Shown here in pieces: positions 31,012-34,576 of a DNA stretch of 34,576 bases. This DNA is from Bifidobacterium breve (GTDB taxonomy: Bacteria; Cyanobacteriota; Cyanobacteriia; PCC-6307; Cyanobiaceae). Position 1 is the first letter of the stretch. Every line of letters starts with the position of its first letter. The translations under genes were made by a program, and so were the position numbers. The notes beneath the pieces were generated by a model that made no database searches, was not told where the DNA came from, and saw nothing but the letters and a program-made list of their open reading frames with translations. The stretch is taken from NCBI GenBank assembly GCA_943325005.2, contig CALPNT020000007.1:1-34576 (forward strand), given 5' to 3'.

Positions 31012-31647
31012 TCAGTGGGCAGACGAGCCGCCTTCCCCACGCTGGGGAGGGAAGTGCACGCCGAAGCGCAACAGATCAAAGCCGCTGAACAGGAAGCTGA
31101 TCCCCACCAGCAGTCCGATCACCGAAAGCTGGCCTGCCGGGTCCATGCTGAGGATCAGCAGGCCCAGCACCAGGGTCACCAGCCCATTGGCCAGGCCCCA
31201 GCCCCAGCCGGCCACCGTGCGGTGCAGCAGCGAAACGAGCGTGGCCACGAGGCCCTCCGCCAGGAACACGATTCCCAGGGCAACGGCCAGGGCCTTGATC
31301 TGCAGGGCTGCCGGCACCAGGCCGGTTTTGAACTGAATCAGCATCCAGCAGCCTGCCACCAGAAACAGGGTGGCGATCACCAGCCGCCCGAAGCAGGGCC
31401 AGCGGCTGAGCCGACGGGCGCGGCTGAGATTGTTGATCCAGCCGAACAGGCCAGCCACCAGGAAGGCCACGGCCACCATCACCGTGGCCCAGGCCGAGGC
31501 GATGATTGGGAAGCTCAGGGCCAGCAGCCCCAGCACGATCAGGATGATCCCCTCGGCCTGGGTGAGTCCCCGCAGCCGCGAGAGCTCGGCGGCGTGCTGA
31601 TCGAGGTCAAAATCTCCAGATGCTGGGGAGTTGGATTCGGGGGGCAT
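31012..31647 (-). CDS. HdeD-family (DUF308) acid-resistance membrane protein
   Basis: 211 aa, six hydrophobic segments; AEGIILIVLGLLALSFPIIAS, LGIVFLAEGLVATLVSL, GLLVGISFLFSGFDLLRFG. Confidence 0.88.
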   Translation of the reverse strand: MPPESNSPASGDFDLDQHAAELSRLRGLTQAEGIILIVLGLLALSFPIIASAWATVMVAVAFLVAGLFGWINNLSRARRLSRWPCFGRLVIATLFLVAGCWMLIQFKTGLVPAALQIKALAVALGIVFLAEGLVATLVSLLHRTVAGWGWGLANGLVTLVLGLLILSMDPAGQLSVIGLLVGISFLFSGFDLLRFGVHFPPQRGEGGSSAH

Positions 31648-31767
31648 GGCGGTTGCGGAGCGACCTCAGCCTTCAGGGTGGGAAGCCGCGAGACGTCGCG
31701 CCCGGCTTTGTCATCGCTCGATACGGGGCTGAGCAGGTCCGTCCCGGTCCGACATTCCCGGTCACCG

Positions 31768-32922
31768 GTGGTGGATGCCATCATCGGGCCCATCGGCCAT
31801 GGCGCCCCCTTGCGATTGCAGCTCCCAGCCGCTTTGCGTTCCCTGGCCTCGGCAGCAGCCTTCTCTGCCTCGCTCAGTCTGCTGTTGCCGGGATGTGCGG
31901 CGGACAAGGCAGCTGCCCCGCGGATTCTGTCGGTGCAGGTGGCGCCGGTGGCGCTCAGCTCCTTCCGTGACAGCATCGAGACGATGAGCACCCTGGAGTC
32001 GCTGAAAGAGGTGGCTCTGGCGGCCCAGGCCAGTGGCCGGATCGAGCGCCTGCTGGTGCAGCAGGGAGACCGTGTGCGCCAGGGGCAGCTGCTGCTGGTG
32101 CTGGATCAGACCCAGAGCCGAGCCGAAGTGGCCCGGCTGCAGGCGGAGGTCGAGACCAACCGGCTCAATTATCAGCGCTATGACTATCTGGTGAAACAGG
32201 GGGCTGCCAGTGCCTTCCAGCGTGATGAGTTTCGCCAGCGCTATCTCTCCTCCCGGCAGGAGCTGATCGCCCGCCGCGCCGATCTGGCCTTCCGCGATCT
32301 GCGGGCACCGATCAACGGCATTGTTGGCGATCTGTTGGTGAAACAGGGGGATGTGATTCAAGCCGGTGCGCCGTTCACCAGCCTGATCCGCAACGACCGG
32401 CTCCTGGCCAGGGTGGAGGTGCCCGCCCTCTATGCCCCCCGCCTGCGCCTCGGGCAGATGGTGATCCTGATCGATCCGGCCACGAACCGACCGCTGGCCC
32501 AGGCGCCGCTGCGTTCGATCGATCCCGCTGTGGTGCCCGGCAGCCAGTCGCTGTTGGCCAAGGCCGAATTCGACAACCGTGGCCAACGCCTGCGGAATGG
32601 CTTGCGCACGCGCACGCGCCTGATCCTTGGGAGCAGTCGTCAGCCCTCGGTGCCGTTCACCGCCGTCACCCAGATTTCGGGTCAGAATTTTGTCTATGCG
32701 GTCGGCGCTCTGGCGCGCCTGCGGCAACGCCCCGGCCGTGCCGATCTCGCCGCCGCTGCCCGGATGGCCCCTGGCACCCGCTTCGCCCTGCAGACGCCGG
32801 TGCGACTGGGATCGCTGCAGCACAACCGCTATCCAGTTCTTCAGGGTCTGAGCCTGGAGGAGCCGGTGATTGTCGCCAATCTGCTCAGCCTGCGTCACGG
32901 CCAGCCGGTGCAGGTTCGATGA
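31768..32922 (+). CDS. RND efflux periplasmic adaptor (MFP) lipoprotein, copy 1
   Basis: GTG start inside the 30970..32922 ORF; lipobox-like SLSLLLPGC; LAAQASGRIERLLVQQGDRVRQGQLLLVLDQTQ and DLRAPINGIVGDLLVKQGDVIQAG biotinyl-lipoyl halves. Confidence 0.88.
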   Translation: MVDAIIGPIGHGAPLRLQLPAALRSLASAAAFSASLSLLLPGCAADKAAAPRILSVQVAPVALSSFRDSIETMSTLESLKEVALAAQASGRIERLLVQQGDRVRQGQLLLVLDQTQSRAEVARLQAEVETNRLNYQRYDYLVKQGAASAFQRDEFRQRYLSSRQELIARRADLAFRDLRAPINGIVGDLLVKQGDVIQAGAPFTSLIRNDRLLARVEVPALYAPRLRLGQMVILIDPATNRPLAQAPLRSIDPAVVPGSQSLLAKAEFDNRGQRLRNGLRTRTRLILGSSRQPSVPFTAVTQISGQNFVYAVGALARLRQRPGRADLAAAARMAPGTRFALQTPVRLGSLQHNRYPVLQGLSLEEPVIVANLLSLRHGQPVQVR

Positions 32923-33002
32923 TCAATCCCTGGATTGGTTGCGCCGACCGGGATGGGGCGCGTTTTTCCGGTAACTTGCCTGCGTTACGTCGATGAGACC
33001 CT

Positions 33003-34181
33003 GTGCGCCGGCCGGCTTCCCAGCCCCCCTCTGCCGTTCCTGCGCGCTGGCTAAGGTTTGGGTTCGCCACCCTGCCCTTGCTGGGTCTGCTCGGCGCCTG
33101 CGGTGGCCAGGCCCCTAAGGCCCAGCAGCCGCTCAGCGTGCAGGCGGTGATCGTGTCTCCGGGCCGCTTTGCCCCGGGCATCGATGTAGTCAGTCGCATT
33201 CAGTCCACCAGCAACGTGGTGATGCGACCCGAGGCCGATGGCCGGGTGGTGCGGATTCTGGCAACCCAGGGGCAGCGGGTGAAGGCGGGACAGCCCATCC
33301 TGGTGTTGGACAACGTGCAGGAGGCCGCCACCCTCGATGCCAGCAAGTCCGAGGCGATCAAGGATCGCTCCAACGCCCTGCGTTACATCTTCCTCAACGA
33401 CCAGGGTGCGGTGTCCACCAAGGACCGCGACTATTACGTTACCCAGGCATTGCAAAGCCGTGATCGGGTCAGGGCCAATGCTGCCACCCTGGGCTACAAG
33501 TTCGTCACGGCCCCCATCGACGGCATCCTGGGCAACCTCGACACCGTCAAGCTCGGTGACTATGTGCAGAAGGGGCAGGCGATCACCGGGATCGTCAACA
33601 ACGCCACCCTCTGGACTCTGATGGATGTGCCCGCCACCCAGGCGAGTCAGGTGCGGCTCGGGTTGCCGGTGACTGTGCAGAGCCAGGGGAATCCACCAAT
33701 TCAGGGCGTGGGCCGGGTGGTGTTCATCTCTCCCTATTACGGTGAGAACGATGACAAGTCTTCACCCAATACGGTGCTGGTGAAAGCCGAGTTTCCCAAT
33801 CTCAGTGGTCAGTTGAAAACCGGTCAGTTTGTCAGTAATCGCATCATCACCGGCATTTCGGATCAATTGGCGGTGCCTGCCCAGGCGGTGCAGATGAAGG
33901 CGTCACAACCGTTTGTCTTCAAGCTTTATCCGCTGCGGCAAGTGCTGGCCAAGATCAAGGCTTCCCCTCAGGTGCTGCCGGCCCAGAAGCAGGCGCTTGA
34001 GAAGCTGCCGGGCAGCACCCCGATCGCCGTGCAGGTGGCGGTGCGCCTGGGCCCCATGCAGGGCAACATCTTCCCGGTGCTGGAGGGTCTCAGCAAGGGA
34101 GATCAGGTGGTGGTGAGCAACACCTCCTTGTTGCGATCCGGTATTCCTGTCAAGGTGGCCGGCAACGGCCCCAGCAACTGA
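33003..34181 (+). CDS. RND efflux periplasmic adaptor (MFP) lipoprotein, copy 2
   Basis: GTG start; lipobox-like LGLLGAC; VVMRPEADGRVVRILATQGQRVKAGQPILVLDN and FVTAPIDGILGNLDTVKLGDYVQKG. Confidence 0.9.
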   Translation: MRRPASQPPSAVPARWLRFGFATLPLLGLLGACGGQAPKAQQPLSVQAVIVSPGRFAPGIDVVSRIQSTSNVVMRPEADGRVVRILATQGQRVKAGQPILVLDNVQEAATLDASKSEAIKDRSNALRYIFLNDQGAVSTKDRDYYVTQALQSRDRVRANAATLGYKFVTAPIDGILGNLDTVKLGDYVQKGQAITGIVNNATLWTLMDVPATQASQVRLGLPVTVQSQGNPPIQGVGRVVFISPYYGENDDKSSPNTVLVKAEFPNLSGQLKTGQFVSNRIITGISDQLAVPAQAVQMKASQPFVFKLYPLRQVLAKIKASPQVLPAQKQALEKLPGSTPIAVQVAVRLGPMQGNIFPVLEGLSKGDQVVVSNTSLLRSGIPVKVAGNGPSN

Positions 34182-34187
34182 GCCGTC

Positions 34188-34576
34188 ATGTCGCTTTCCG
34201 ATAATTTCATCAAGCGGCCGGTTCTGACAACCGTCTGCAGCATCTTGATCGTGCTGGTGGGGCTGATCGCCATCCCCAGTTTGTCGATCGAAAATTTGCC
34301 GAATATCGCTCCACCGTTGATTCAGGTGACGGCTAACTATGGCGGCGCCAATTCGGTGGTTACCGAGCAGGCTGTGACCAATCCGATTGAGCAGCAGATC
34401 AACGGTGTGCCGGGCGCCAACTATATCTCGTCCACCAGTAATATGAGTGGTACGAGTGTGATCTCGGTGTACTTCAATGAAGGCACCGACATCAATATTG
34501 ACCAGGTGAACGTGCAAAACCGTGTTTCCCTGGCGATGCCGCAATTGCCCCAGCAGGTGCAGGCGACGGGTGTGTC
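34188..34576 (+). CDS. RND (HAE1/AcrB-type) multidrug efflux permease, N-terminal part truncated by the window end
   Basis: Manual translation MSLSDNFIKRPVLTTVCSILIVLVGLIAIPSLSIENLPNIAPPLIQVTANYGGANSVVTEQAVTNPIEQQINGVPGANYISSTSNMSGTSVISVYFNEGTDINIDQVNVQNRVSLAMPQLPQQVQATGV. Confidence 0.95.
   Translation, partial: MSLSDNFIKRPVLTTVCSILIVLVGLIAIPSLSIENLPNIAPPLIQVTANYGGANSVVTEQAVTNPIEQQINGVPGANYISSTSNMSGTSVISVYFNEGTDINIDQVNVQNRVSLAMPQLPQQVQATGV

Noticed and set aside
29309-31336. Long plus-strand ORFs (29309..30223, 30326..31336)
   Set aside because: Antisense to the RarA fusion and HdeD genes; composition typical of shadow ORFs.
31762-32898. 378-aa minus-strand ORF
   Set aside because: Antisense shadow of RND adaptor copy 1.

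Overview
The window looks like chromosomal DNA from a high-GC unicellular cyanobacterium, probably of the Synechococcus/Cyanobium type. It opens with the 3' part of an rRNA operon: tRNA-Ile(GAU) fragment, tRNA-Ala(UGC), 23S and 5S rRNA, then a rho-independent terminator. The rest is mostly compact housekeeping and envelope genes: YihY/BrkB membrane protein, a zinc-ribbon membrane protein, xseA/xseB, a high-light-inducible protein, a HAD sugar-phosphatase, hrpB, an HtrA/Deg protease, an ABC-F ATPase, anmK, a KtrA-like K+ regulator, 1-Cys peroxiredoxin, hflX, a HAD hydrolase, NDH-2, cysH, type III pantothenate kinase, bcp/prxQ, a secreted DUF1400-like protein, a RarA fusion protein, HdeD, and a two-adaptor RND efflux locus cut by the window end. 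I see no CRISPR array, transposase, prophage or clear defence island. The observations most worth a second look are a standalone DUF1400-like secreted protein, a RarA protein with an uncharacterised C-terminal domain, a Nif11-like small protein ending in ...ARGGL that lies inside an opposite-strand ORF, an NblA-like small protein, a 34-aa putative membrane protein, two tandem RND adaptors before one pump, and an isolated KtrA-like gene. All family calls come from reading the translations. No database search was run.
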